The notes beneath the pieces were generated by a model. That model saw only the letters and a list, made by a program, of their open reading frames with translations, searched no databases and was not told the DNA's origin. Both the position numbers and the translations under genes were made by a program. Of a stretch of DNA of 64,000 bases, positions 20,701 to 30,821 are shown in pieces (position 1 is the stretch's first letter; each line of letters starts with the position of its first letter). The DNA comes from an uncultured Pelagibacteraceae bacterium (GTDB lineage Bacteria > Pseudomonadota > Alphaproteobacteria > Pelagibacterales > Pelagibacteraceae), in assembly GCA_902587295.1 (NCBI GenBank), contig CACIKS010000004.1:1-64000 (forward strand), given 5' to 3'.

Positions 20701-23568
20701 ATGATAGACGATACTTCAAAAGAATTTATCAGTAGGCACATTGGTCCGAGCACTGAAGACCAAAAAGAGATGTTAAAAGCAATATCTTCAAAATCAATTG
20801 ATAATTTAATCGAGAATACTGTTCCAAAGAATATTTTAATTAAAGACGAACTTAAAATTGATGAATCTATGTCAGAGAATGATGCTTTAAAAAAATTGAA
20901 ACTTTTGTCAAAAAAAAATGAAGTTTTCCGTAATTTTATAGGTATGGGTTACTATAATACTGTTACCCCAAATGTTATTTTAAGAAATATACTCGAGAAT
21001 CCTGGTTGGTATACTTCTTACACTCCATACCAACCTGAAGTAGCCCAGGGAAGATTAGAAATGCTAATTAATTTCCAACAAATGATAATGGATTTAACTG
21101 GTATGGATATAGCAAATGCTTCGTTATTAGATGAGGGAACTGCTGCTGCTGAAGCAGTGGGTTTATGTCAAAGATTAGATAAAAATAATTCAAAAAAGAT
21201 ATTTGTATCAAGCTCGTGTAACCCTCAAACAATAGATATAATTAAGACAAGGGTTGAGCCATTCAATATAGAGCTAATTATTGGTGATGAGGAAAAAATT
21301 TTAAAAGGTATTAAAGATAAAATTATTTGTGGTGTTTTAGCTTACCCTGGAACTTTAGGCGAAATTAAAGACCCTAGTGAGTCTATAAGTTTAATTCATA
21401 AAAAAGAAGGCAAAGTAATTGTTGTTAGTGATCTGTTATCTTTAACAAGACTTAAAACCCCAGCAGAACTTGGGGCAGATATTGCTGTTGGAAGTGCACA
21501 AAGATTTGGAATACCTATGGGTTATGGAGGTCCACATGCAGCGTTTTTTGCAACTAAAGAGGAATTTAAAAGATCTATGCCAGGTAGAATTATTGGAGTA
21601 TCAGTTGATAGACATGGGAAAAAAGCGTTCAGGTTATCTCTTCAAACAAGAGAACAGCACATAAGAAGAGACAAGGCTACAAGCAATATTTGTACTGCTC
21701 AAGCACTACTTGCAATTCTTTCAGCCGCTTATGCAATTTATCATGGACCTGAAGGAATTTTAAAAATAGCTAATAGGACATCAAAGTTAGCAAAAATATT
21801 TGCTGATGGACTGAAATCAGGTGGTTACCAACTACACTCCGAAATTTTTTTTGATACAGTTACTGTCAAAACAAATGAGAAAACAGACACTATAAATAAT
21901 AAGGCCTTATCAGAAAAAATTAATTTGAGGGTAGTAGATAAAAATACATTATCTGTAGCTTTTGATGAGGTTAAGAGAGTTGATCATGTAAATACTCTAC
22001 TAAAAATATTCGGAATAAAAAAAACATTTAGCAATACTGATACAGTTGATTTAACTAATTTACCAAAAAATCTTTTAAGAACATCTAAATATTTGACTCA
22101 TCCTATTTTTCAAAAATATCATTCAGAAACCGAGATGCTTCGTTATTTAAAAAGATTAGAAGATTGTGATATTGCTTTAAATAGATCTATGATTGCACTT
22201 GGATCATGTACTATGAAGCTGAATGCTACAGCGGAACTTATCCCTGTGACTTGGAAAGAATTCTCATTACCACATCCTTTTGTGCCCCAAGATCAAATGA
22301 AAGGGTACAAGGTTTTATTTAATGATTTAGTTAATGATTTGAAGGAAATCACAGGTTTTGATGCAGTTTCCCTTCAACCAAATTCAGGTGCTCAAGGAGA
22401 ATATTCAGGATTAATGACAATACGTAAATTTCATTTGAATAATAATCAAAAAAATAGAAATGTATGTTTGATACCAGAGTCAGCACACGGCACAAATCCT
22501 GCAAGTGCACAAATGTGCGGTATGAAAGTAGTAGTTGTTAATTGCGATGAAGAAGGCAATGTTGATTTAATAGATTTAAAAGATAAGGTAAATAAGTATT
22601 CAAAAGATTTAGCTGCTCTGATGGTAACCTACCCATCAACACACGGAGTATTCGAAGAAAAAATTAGTGAAATTTGTGATTATGTCCATAAAGCAGGCGG
22701 TCAAGTTTATATGGATGGTGCAAACCTTAACGCACTAGTTGGTATTGCAAAACCTGGAAAATTTGGACCAGATGTTTGTCATATTAACTTACACAAAACT
22801 TTTTGTATTCCACATGGAGGAGGAGGGCCAGGCATGGGTCCAATCGCATGCGCAAAACACTTAAAAGATTTTTTACCAAATCATAACATTACTAAAAATA
22901 ACAGGTCCGAGAAAAGTTTAGGCTCTGTATCTGCTGCGCCATGGGGAAGTGCGAGTATATTACCAATTTCCTGGATGTATATAAAAATGATGGGAGCTGA
23001 AGGTTTAAGAAAAGCATCTGAGGTAGCAATTTTAAACGCAAATTACATATCAAAAAAATTATCTGATCATTATAAAGTTCTATACAAAGGAAAAAATGGA
23101 AATGTTGCACACGAATGTATTATAGATCTTAGACCAATAAAATCTAAATCAGGAATTTCAGAGGAAGATATCGCCAAAAGATTAATAGATTACGGTTATC
23201 ATGCCCCAACAATGTCCTGGCCTGTTGCTGGAACATTAATGATTGAACCAACAGAGAGTGAAAATCTGGCAGAGATAAATCGTTTTTGTAATGCATTAAT
23301 ATCTATTAAAAAAGAAATTGACAAAGTTGATAATGGCAGTTTTGATAAAAAAGACAATCCTTTGAAAAATGCCCCACACACACATCTTGAGCTTAGTGCA
23401 GATGAATGGAAACACTTATATAAAAGAGAAGAAGCCGCATTTCCAAATGAATATTTGAAAGTTAATAAGTTTTGGCCACCAGTTGGAAGAGTTGATAATG
23501 TTTTTGGTGATAGAAATTTAGTTTGCTCTTGTCCAACTCTTCAAGAATACAAAGAAGATGCAGCTTAA
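20701..23568 (+). CDS. gcvP: Glycine dehydrogenase (decarboxylating), single-chain P protein
   Basis: 955 aa; FIGMGYYNTVTPNVILRNI, PLP region LNLHKTFCIPHGGGGPGMGPI. Confidence 0.97.
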   Translation: MIDDTSKEFISRHIGPSTEDQKEMLKAISSKSIDNLIENTVPKNILIKDELKIDESMSENDALKKLKLLSKKNEVFRNFIGMGYYNTVTPNVILRNILENPGWYTSYTPYQPEVAQGRLEMLINFQQMIMDLTGMDIANASLLDEGTAAAEAVGLCQRLDKNNSKKIFVSSSCNPQTIDIIKTRVEPFNIELIIGDEEKILKGIKDKIICGVLAYPGTLGEIKDPSESISLIHKKEGKVIVVSDLLSLTRLKTPAELGADIAVGSAQRFGIPMGYGGPHAAFFATKEEFKRSMPGRIIGVSVDRHGKKAFRLSLQTREQHIRRDKATSNICTAQALLAILSAAYAIYHGPEGILKIANRTSKLAKIFADGLKSGGYQLHSEIFFDTVTVKTNEKTDTINNKALSEKINLRVVDKNTLSVAFDEVKRVDHVNTLLKIFGIKKTFSNTDTVDLTNLPKNLLRTSKYLTHPIFQKYHSETEMLRYLKRLEDCDIALNRSMIALGSCTMKLNATAELIPVTWKEFSLPHPFVPQDQMKGYKVLFNDLVNDLKEITGFDAVSLQPNSGAQGEYSGLMTIRKFHLNNNQKNRNVCLIPESAHGTNPASAQMCGMKVVVVNCDEEGNVDLIDLKDKVNKYSKDLAALMVTYPSTHGVFEEKISEICDYVHKAGGQVYMDGANLNALVGIAKPGKFGPDVCHINLHKTFCIPHGGGGPGMGPIACAKHLKDFLPNHNITKNNRSEKSLGSVSAAPWGSASILPISWMYIKMMGAEGLRKASEVAILNANYISKKLSDHYKVLYKGKNGNVAHECIIDLRPIKSKSGISEEDIAKRLIDYGYHAPTMSWPVAGTLMIEPTESENLAEINRFCNALISIKKEIDKVDNGSFDKKDNPLKNAPHTHLELSADEWKHLYKREEAAFPNEYLKVNKFWPPVGRVDNVFGDRNLVCSCPTLQEYKEDAA

Positions 23569-23575
23569 ATATTAA

Positions 23576-24862
23576 ATGAAAATTGCAGTTATTGGTTCAG
23601 GTATATCAGGTCTGTCAGCTGCTTATTACTTATCAAAAAAATATAAAGTAGATCTTTTTGAAAGGGAGGATCATTTTGGTGGACACTCATATACATACGA
23701 CATAAATGAGAATGATAAAAAAGTTCCTGTAGATCTCGGATTTATAGTTTTTAATAAATTAACTTATCCAAATTTAATAAATTTTTTTAATGAGCTAAAA
23801 GTTCAATACGAAAAAAGCGATATGTCTTTTTCAGTTTCTGTAAAAGACTCTTCAATTGAATATGGTGGTACAGGTTTTAACGCGTTATTTGCAAGAAAAA
23901 ATAATTTATTTAATTTTAATTTTATTAAAATGATTTATGAAATTATATCTTTTTATAAAACAGCACCAATTTTACTAAAAAAAGATTTGAAAAATTTGAC
24001 CTTAGGAAATTATTTAGATAATTCAAAACTTTCAAAATATTTTATAAATTACCATATTGTTCCAATGGTAGCAGCAATTTGGTCAATGCCGATTTCAAAA
24101 GCGAGAGATATACCTTTTGAATTGTTTTTAAATTTTTTTAATAACCATGGGCTTTTTAAATTAAAAAATAGACCTCAGTGGTATACTGTTACAAATAGAA
24201 GTAGAGCTTATGTAACAAGAGTTTTAGAAAAAATTAGTGGAGATTATTTAAAAAACTATAATATAAAAAAAATAATAAGAAGTGCGGATAATGTGAGAAT
24301 TTTCACACAAAATGACGGCGACCAGAGGGATTACGATCATGTTGTTTTATCCTGTCATGCAGATGAAAGTTTAAATATTATTGATAAACCAACAATAGAT
24401 GAAAAAAAAATTCTTAGAGAATTTTCTTATATTCCAAATACCGCATATCTTCATACAGATACAAATTTGATGCCAAATAAAAAAAATGCTTGGTCAAGTT
24501 GGAACTCAATTTCTACAAAAGATTTATCTCGCACATGCATTACATACTGGCTAAATAAGTTGCAAAATTTAAAAACAAAAAAGAATTATTTTCTGACTTT
24601 AAATCCAATATTTGAAATTAAAGAAAATAAATTAATAAAAAAAATTAATTTTACACATCCTTATTTAAATATCAAAAGCTTTAAGACACAAACTAACTTA
24701 AATACTCTTCAAGGTAAAAATAGGACTTGGTTTTCGGGTAGTTATTTTGGGTACGGTTTTCATGAGGATGGGTTAAAATCAACTTTAGAAATGATAAATC
24801 AATTTGAAAGAAGAGATGGAGACTTGTATATACAAAGGCATAGTTACGCATCGAAGATTTAA
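23576..24862 (+). CDS. FAD-dependent oxidoreductase / amine-oxidase-like protein
   Basis: MKIAVIGSGISGLSAAYYLS dinucleotide-binding motif; GGHSYTYD; followed by DUF1365 and CFA synthase. Confidence 0.87.
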   Translation: MKIAVIGSGISGLSAAYYLSKKYKVDLFEREDHFGGHSYTYDINENDKKVPVDLGFIVFNKLTYPNLINFFNELKVQYEKSDMSFSVSVKDSSIEYGGTGFNALFARKNNLFNFNFIKMIYEIISFYKTAPILLKKDLKNLTLGNYLDNSKLSKYFINYHIVPMVAAIWSMPISKARDIPFELFLNFFNNHGLFKLKNRPQWYTVTNRSRAYVTRVLEKISGDYLKNYNIKKIIRSADNVRIFTQNDGDQRDYDHVVLSCHADESLNIIDKPTIDEKKILREFSYIPNTAYLHTDTNLMPNKKNAWSSWNSISTKDLSRTCITYWLNKLQNLKTKKNYFLTLNPIFEIKENKLIKKINFTHPYLNIKSFKTQTNLNTLQGKNRTWFSGSYFGYGFHEDGLKSTLEMINQFERRDGDLYIQRHSYASKI

Positions 24863-25577
24863 ACCGAAAAGACATTTTTTTAATTATAAAACCTTTTCTG
24901 TCCTTTTTGATTTAGATGAATTAAAAGATTTAGAAAAAAAGATTTCGATATTTTCTCTCAATAAGTTTAACGTTTTTAGTTTCTACAATAAGGATCACGG
25001 AAATAGAGATGGCAGTGATATTAAAAACTGGGTCAAGAATAATCTAAAAAAATTTAACATTAACTTTGAAGTATCAAAGATCAAACTTTTATGTTTTCCA
25101 CGTATTTTTGGTTATGTATTCAATCCACTAAGTATTTTTTATTGTTACAACGAGAAATCTGAATTAAGAGCAATTCTTTATGAGGTCAAAAATACTTTTA
25201 ACGAACAACACACTTATATTTTTCAGGTAAAAAATAATTCCAAAATTATCACACAAAGTTGTAATAAAAAGTTTTATGTATCACCATTTATGGAAATGGA
25301 AACTTCTTACAATTTTAGACTATCCGAACCTAAAGAAACTTTAGCTGTTTTTATAAAACAAAAAGATATTGATGGAATGTTGCTTTCAGCTTGTCAAATA
25401 GGAAAGAAAGAGCAGATATCCACAAAACGATTACTGACAAACTTCTTAAAACACCCAATGATGACAATTAAAATTATAATGGCGATACATTTTGAAGCAT
25501 TAAGATTATGGAGGAAAGGAGTTAGATTCGTAAGAAAAGATACCAAAATGAAAAATAATCTTTCTTTAGAAAAATGA
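24816..25577 (+). CDS. DUF1365 family protein
   Basis: YKGIVTHRRFKPKRHFFNYKTFSVLFDLDEL, RIFGYVFNPLSIFYCYN, KKFYVSPFMEMETSYNFRL; ATG at 24816 preferred over the TTG at 24804. Confidence 0.88.
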   Translation: METCIYKGIVTHRRFKPKRHFFNYKTFSVLFDLDELKDLEKKISIFSLNKFNVFSFYNKDHGNRDGSDIKNWVKNNLKKFNINFEVSKIKLLCFPRIFGYVFNPLSIFYCYNEKSELRAILYEVKNTFNEQHTYIFQVKNNSKIITQSCNKKFYVSPFMEMETSYNFRLSEPKETLAVFIKQKDIDGMLLSACQIGKKEQISTKRLLTNFLKHPMMTIKIIMAIHFEALRLWRKGVRFVRKDTKMKNNLSLEK

Positions 25578-26761
25578 TCTTTAATCCATATAAAATCTCT
25601 GAAGATTTCGTATTAAAAAAACTCAAAAGCATAAATAGCGGAAAACTTATTTTACAAAACTATAATGGTAAATATTATAACTTTGGGGAGCTAAATAGTT
25701 CTTTTGAAGTTAAAATAAAAATTCATAACCCAAAATTTTATTTTAATATTATAAGAGGTGGTAGTAATGCGCTTGCTGAAAGTTACATAAAAAATGATTT
25801 TGAAACACCTAACTTGCCATCTCTCATTGAGCTTACGGCTAAAAATATTGAGGTTACACATAAATTTTCTGGGATTTTAAATATAACGAGTTTAAACAAT
25901 ATTTTTAGAAATATTTTTTTATCAAATACTCGAAAAAAAAGTGTGGAATATATTTCCAAGCACTATGATTTAGGAAACGAATTTTTCTCTACATGGCTTG
26001 ATAAAACTTTAACGTATTCTTGCGGAATATTTGAAAAACCTGAGCAAGAGTTGGAAAAAGCACAAATCAATAAGTACAATAAGTTGATAGAGCTAATTAA
26101 ACCTAAACCTGGTGATAAAATTTTAGAAATTGGATGTGGTTGGGGCGGTTTTGCTGAACATCTAGCTAAAAATTATGACATACAATTAGATTGTATTACT
26201 ATTTCAAAGAAACAGTTTGAATTTACCAAAAATAGGATTAATCGTTTAAAACTAAATAATAAAGTAAAAGTTAAATTTCTTGATTACAGAGATCTTAAAG
26301 ATAAATATGATGCAATAGCCTCAATTGAGATGATTGAAGCAGTCGGAGAAAAGCATTTAAATAAATATTTTTCAACAATAAAAAGTAATTTAAAACCAAA
26401 TGGGGTTGGTGCTATTCAAGCAATTATAATTAAAGATGAATTATTTAATAGATATAGGAAGAACCAAGATTTCATTCAAAAATATATTTTTCCAGGAGGT
26501 TTTTTACCATCTTTGCAATCAATAAAAAATTATTCTAAAAAAACTGGTTTAACACTCAAAGGCTATAATTCTTATGGATCACATTATTCCCAAACTTTAA
26601 GCAAGTGGAGGCAAAATTTTATTGGTTCTTGGAATAATATTTCAAAACAGGGTTTTGATAGTTCTTTTAAAAAAATTTGGGATTTTTACTTTTCTTATTG
26701 TGAAGCTGGATTTAGGTCAAAGAATATTGATTTAATACAATTTTCAGTTAGGAATAAGTAA
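25574..26761 (+). CDS. cfa: Cyclopropane-fatty-acyl-phospholipid synthase family methyltransferase
   Basis: SVEYISKHYDLGNEFFSTWLDKTLTYSCGIF, EIGCGWGGFAEHLAKNY, FIQKYIFPGGFLPS. Confidence 0.93.
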   Translation: MIFNPYKISEDFVLKKLKSINSGKLILQNYNGKYYNFGELNSSFEVKIKIHNPKFYFNIIRGGSNALAESYIKNDFETPNLPSLIELTAKNIEVTHKFSGILNITSLNNIFRNIFLSNTRKKSVEYISKHYDLGNEFFSTWLDKTLTYSCGIFEKPEQELEKAQINKYNKLIELIKPKPGDKILEIGCGWGGFAEHLAKNYDIQLDCITISKKQFEFTKNRINRLKLNNKVKVKFLDYRDLKDKYDAIASIEMIEAVGEKHLNKYFSTIKSNLKPNGVGAIQAIIIKDELFNRYRKNQDFIQKYIFPGGFLPSLQSIKNYSKKTGLTLKGYNSYGSHYSQTLSKWRQNFIGSWNNISKQGFDSSFKKIWDFYFSYCEAGFRSKNIDLIQFSVRNK

Positions 26762-26764
26762 AAT

Positions 26765-27289
26765 ATGAGATATATTTTAACATTATTTTTAACATTATTT
26801 TTAACGAATTGTGTAGCAGGAATGAAACCAGAAGATTTTAAAGATCAGGAACCAAAACTAATCATCGAGGAATTTTTAAAAGGTAATGTCAAAGCTTATG
26901 GAGTACTTCAGAATAGAGGTGGAAAAGTAACAAGACAATTTTCTGCAGATCTAAATGGTAAATGGGATGGAAATCTATTGATATTAGATGAGAAGTTTAA
27001 TTGGTCCGATGGTGAAGTTCAAACAAGACAATGGAAGATAATTAAAAAAGATGAGCACAATTACGAAGGTACGGCAGCAGACGTCGTTGGTACAGCAAAG
27101 GGTTTTTCATATGGTTCTGCTTTTAAATTAGAATATGTCTTGCTAGTTCCGGTAAAAGGAAAAGAAATTAAAATAACATTTGATGATTGGATTTTTAAAC
27201 AAAGTGACACTGTTGCTATTAATAGAGCTAAAATGACAAAATTCGGTATTAAAGTAGCAGAATTAACTGTTGTGTTTATTAAAAATTAA
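26765..27289 (+). CDS. DUF3833-like lipoprotein
   Basis: Lipobox-like LTNC; PEDF...LIIEEFLKGNVKAYGVLQNRGGKVTRQF pattern. Confidence 0.75.
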   Translation: MRYILTLFLTLFLTNCVAGMKPEDFKDQEPKLIIEEFLKGNVKAYGVLQNRGGKVTRQFSADLNGKWDGNLLILDEKFNWSDGEVQTRQWKIIKKDEHNYEGTAADVVGTAKGFSYGSAFKLEYVLLVPVKGKEIKITFDDWIFKQSDTVAINRAKMTKFGIKVAELTVVFIKN

Positions 27290-28038
27290 CGATTTACAAA
27301 TTTATTAATCAAAAAATTATAAATCCTATTTGGTAGAATTTGAAAAATCTTATAAATAAAGGCTATTTGAGGTGGAAATATTATTTCAAAAGATTTTTTA
27401 TTAACTAATCCCTCATAAATTTTATCGGCTGCATAATTTGTATCTTTTAAAAAAGGCATTTTAAATTCATTCTTGTCTGTCAAAGCTGTTTTGATAAATC
27501 CTGGAGATATCAGGGATACTCTTACATTAAATTTTTTAAAATCAAAATAAATTCCTTGGGTAAAATTATTTAAAGATGCTTTCGAGGCAGTATAACCCGA
27601 TGATTTAGGTAAACCTCTATACCCCACTGGCGAAGAAACAATTGAAATATGTCCGTTTTTTTTATTTTCAAAATGCTCCTGAACTGCTTTTACGCACCCA
27701 ACTACACCTAAAAAATTAACCTCCATTACTGTTTTTACGTTTTCTACGCTAAGTCCTTTTTCTGATTTTCTTTCGTACGTACCAGAACTAAAAATACAAA
27801 GATCTATATCTTTAAAATCTTTTAATATTTTATTAAAAGTTTCTTGAGTTTTATTAGGATCAGTTACATCTAATGGATAAGCAAAAATATTCTCATTTTT
27901 GGACATCTCATTCAAAATTTCAACTCTTCTAGCAGAAATTGCAACTTTCCAATTTTCTTTAGCAAATTTTTCAGCAACTGCTTTACCAATACCACTGCTT
28001 GCACCTGTAACCCAAACTTTTTTCTGGTTTTCGCTCAT
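27286..28038 (-). CDS. Short-chain dehydrogenase/reductase
   Basis: VTGASSGIGKAVAEKFA, YTASKASLNNF (YxxxK). Confidence 0.9.
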   Translation of the reverse strand: MSENQKKVWVTGASSGIGKAVAEKFAKENWKVAISARRVEILNEMSKNENIFAYPLDVTDPNKTQETFNKILKDFKDIDLCIFSSGTYERKSEKGLSVENVKTVMEVNFLGVVGCVKAVQEHFENKKNGHISIVSSPVGYRGLPKSSGYTASKASLNNFTQGIYFDFKKFNVRVSLISPGFIKTALTDKNEFKMPFLKDTNYAADKIYEGLVNKKSFEIIFPPQIAFIYKIFQILPNRIYNFLINKFVNR

Positions 28039-28059
28039 AATAAATTATATCTCATACTT

Positions 28060-28524
28060 ATGTTTAATAATAAATATCTATCTTTAATAACAATAGTTTT
28101 AATTACATTTTCAGCTTCTGCAATAGGAGGAGTTGTAACATCGATTTATAAAGAACCGTGGTATTCACAAATAATTCAACCTTTTTTTAGCCCGCCATCA
28201 TCAGTTTTTGGTCCAGTTTGGACTACTCTCTATATTTTAATGTCCATTGCTATTTGGTTAAACTGGATTTCTAACAAAGATAAAAATAGTGTTAAAATTT
28301 ATTTTGTACATATATTTTTTAATGGAACGTGGAGCATCGTATTTTTTGGTTTTCATCAGATTTTATTAGCCTTGCTTAATTTACTGATAATCTTATTTTT
28401 TATTATTTGGTTAATGAGGATTTATTACAGCAATAACAAATTTAGTTTTTTACTAATGTTACCTTATTTGCTATGGTCAAGTTACGCTTTAATACTTAAT
28501 GCAAGTATACTTTATTTAAATTAA
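28060..28524 (+). CDS. tspO: TspO/MBR family protein
   Basis: PWYSQIIQPFFSPPSSVFGPVWTTLYILM, LNWISNKD..., W/P-rich five-TM protein. Confidence 0.9.
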   Translation: MFNNKYLSLITIVLITFSASAIGGVVTSIYKEPWYSQIIQPFFSPPSSVFGPVWTTLYILMSIAIWLNWISNKDKNSVKIYFVHIFFNGTWSIVFFGFHQILLALLNLLIILFFIIWLMRIYYSNNKFSFLLMLPYLLWSSYALILNASILYLN

Positions 28525-28526
28525 TT

Positions 28527-29630
28527 ATGGATGATATTGTAATAATTGGTGGAGGAATAATTGGTACCGCTTCAGCTTACTTTTTATCTAAAGAAGGAAG
28601 AAAAGTAAAAGTTATAGAACAAGATCCCACATATAAAAAAGCATCTTTTCCATTATCTTTAGGAGGGTTTAGAAGGCAATTTTTTCAAAAAGAAAATATT
28701 TTATTAGGAAAATTTGCAAGGGATTTTATTTTTCAAGTCCCAGAATTATTAAAAACTAAGAGAAATCCAAATCCTACAACCAGTGTTGTGCCAAATGGAT
28801 ATTTATTCCTTTTCGGTCCAGATCACGCCCCCGAACAATATGAGGCACTTAAAAATCATAAGGAATGCGAGGCTGGAACTAAAAATATAAAAGGTACAGA
28901 ATTAAAAAAGAAGTTTCCATACGTAAGTGATCAAGGAATTGAAACAGTCACCTACACCGATGATAAAAAAGAAGGATGGATCGACCCTTATTTATTCCAT
29001 GGTGCACTTAAAAACAAAGCCTGTGAACTTGGTGCAGAGTTTATTAAAGGTGAAATCAAAGATATTTCTGAGCTTGATTCTAATGTTATAATTTGTGCTG
29101 TAGGTTATAATACTAATAATCTTCTAAAAGATGTTCCTGTAGTTCCGCAGAAACACACAGTTTTTAGAGTAAGTTGTCCAAAACATATACCCGAAATGCC
29201 ACTTACCTCAGATTTTACAACAGGTGTTTATTGGCGTCCTGAGGGAAAAGAGTATTTAGCAGGTTCTCCTATTTCAACATTTAACGCAAAAGATCTTGAA
29301 CCTGACTGGGATCATTTTGAAAACTTAGTTTGGCCAGCATTAGCAAAGAGAGTTCCTATTTTTGAAAAGTTAAAATTAACTGGGGGATGGGCTGGTTATT
29401 ATGATTGCAATAAATTAGATAATAATGCGGTGGTAGGCAAACACCCAAAATATAAAAATCTTTACTTGGCATCAGGCTTTACCGGAAGAGGATTGATGCA
29501 AGCACCAGGCATTGGTAGAGCTTTAACAGAATTGATTACTACCGGTTCGTACCAATCTATTGATTTAAGTGCTTTAAGTGTTAATAGAGTTTTAGAAAAC
29601 AAAAAAAGTCCAGAACCTTATGTTCTTTAA
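28527..29630 (+). CDS. FAD-dependent oxidoreductase (DAO/DadA-like)
   Basis: IVIIGGGIIGTASAYFLSKEGRKVKVIEQD; GFTGRGLMQAPGIGRALTELI. Confidence 0.88.
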   Translation: MDDIVIIGGGIIGTASAYFLSKEGRKVKVIEQDPTYKKASFPLSLGGFRRQFFQKENILLGKFARDFIFQVPELLKTKRNPNPTTSVVPNGYLFLFGPDHAPEQYEALKNHKECEAGTKNIKGTELKKKFPYVSDQGIETVTYTDDKKEGWIDPYLFHGALKNKACELGAEFIKGEIKDISELDSNVIICAVGYNTNNLLKDVPVVPQKHTVFRVSCPKHIPEMPLTSDFTTGVYWRPEGKEYLAGSPISTFNAKDLEPDWDHFENLVWPALAKRVPIFEKLKLTGGWAGYYDCNKLDNNAVVGKHPKYKNLYLASGFTGRGLMQAPGIGRALTELITTGSYQSIDLSALSVNRVLENKKSPEPYVL

Positions 29631-30146
29631 ATGAAAAAAAACTTTTTAAATAGAATTTATAGGGCAATTAAAATAGATCCAGAACTATATGAAGAGGTTG
29701 AGCACGACAAGTCAGCAACTATGCAAGCTGCTTCAGTCGTTGTTTTATCAAGTTTGGCTGCTGGAGTGGGAGCAATACATCTGGGAGCATCTAATTTTCT
29801 TTTAGGGCCGCTGATATCCTTGGCTAGCTGGTATTTTTGGGCTTTCTTAATATACATTGTTGGTACAAAATTATTTCCGGACAAGCAAACAAAGAGTGAC
29901 CATGGAGAATTATTAAGAACCATTGGTTTTTCAAGCGCGCCTGGATTAATTAGAGTTTTTGGTTTTACACCTGAGTTAATGACAGTAACTTTTATTGGTT
30001 CATCTTTTTGGATGCTTGCATGTATGGTAGTTGGAGTTAGGCAAGCATTAGACTACAAAAGTTTATGGAAAGCTTTTGGGGTTGTAGTAGTTTGTTGGCT
30101 TATTCAAGCTTTTTTACTTTTCTTAATTCTTATAATTTTTAGATAG
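29631..30146 (+). CDS. Yip1-domain-like membrane protein
   Basis: Five-TM protein with RIYRAIKIDPELYEEVEHDKSATMQAASVVVLSSL. Confidence 0.65.
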   Translation: MKKNFLNRIYRAIKIDPELYEEVEHDKSATMQAASVVVLSSLAAGVGAIHLGASNFLLGPLISLASWYFWAFLIYIVGTKLFPDKQTKSDHGELLRTIGFSSAPGLIRVFGFTPELMTVTFIGSSFWMLACMVVGVRQALDYKSLWKAFGVVVVCWLIQAFLLFLILIIFR

Positions 30147-30276
30147 GAAATAAAGTTTTAGATAATTTACAACTATTACAAATTTTATAGCCATGCATTA
30201 CTAAATTCTGTGTTACACTTTCCTCTCGTTTTTCGCATTCTTCACAAACTTCGTTTAATTCTTTTTCTTTTTCCAT
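30139..30276 (-). CDS. Small Cys-rich (zinc-ribbon-like) protein, 45 aa
   Basis: MEKEKELNEVCEECEKREESVTQNLVMHGYKICNSCKLSKTLFPI with two CxxC pairs; starts 2 nt after the hisI stop on the same strand. Confidence 0.55.
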   Translation of the reverse strand: MEKEKELNEVCEECEKREESVTQNLVMHGYKICNSCKLSKTLFPI

Positions 30277-30277
30277 C

Positions 30278-30745
30278 TTAAATTTTTGTAGGATTAGGTT
30301 TTCCTTTATAAACCGTTTTAGGGTCGAATTTCTTTTTTTTGTCATTAAATTCCATTTCTATTTTTTCAGTTTTTTCAATTTTTCCAAGTGGAACAGTCCT
30401 ATAAAAACAAGATTTATACCCCACATGACAACTAGCTCCATCTCCAATGTCTACACTCATCCAAATAGAGTCCTGATCATCATCAATTCTAATTTCAATA
30501 ACTTTTTGCACAAAACCACTGGTCTCTCCTTTGCGCCAGATTTCTTTTCTTGATCTACTCCAGTAATATGCCTCTTTAGTTTCTATAGTTTTTTTAAGAG
30601 CCTCGGAGTTCATAAATCCCTGCATCAAAACCTCTTTAGTTTGAAAATCGGTCGTTATGACGGGTATTAAACCATCTTTGTTAAATTTTGGAGAAAGCAA
30701 ACTTCCTTCCTCAATATCCGCGACATTTTCTCTTTTTTTAAACAT
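30278..30745 (-). CDS. hisI: Phosphoribosyl-AMP cyclohydrolase
   Basis: AYYWSRSRKEIWRKGETSGFVQKV, DIGDGASCHVGYKSCFYR. Confidence 0.95.
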   Translation of the reverse strand: MFKKRENVADIEEGSLLSPKFNKDGLIPVITTDFQTKEVLMQGFMNSEALKKTIETKEAYYWSRSRKEIWRKGETSGFVQKVIEIRIDDDQDSIWMSVDIGDGASCHVGYKSCFYRTVPLGKIEKTEKIEMEFNDKKKKFDPKTVYKGKPNPTKI

Positions 30746-30821
30746 TTGATTAAATAAATAAATTTACATTAAATTAGCAGTTTGCAATAATAAACGATAT
30801 TATATATTAATTTTGATCTTT

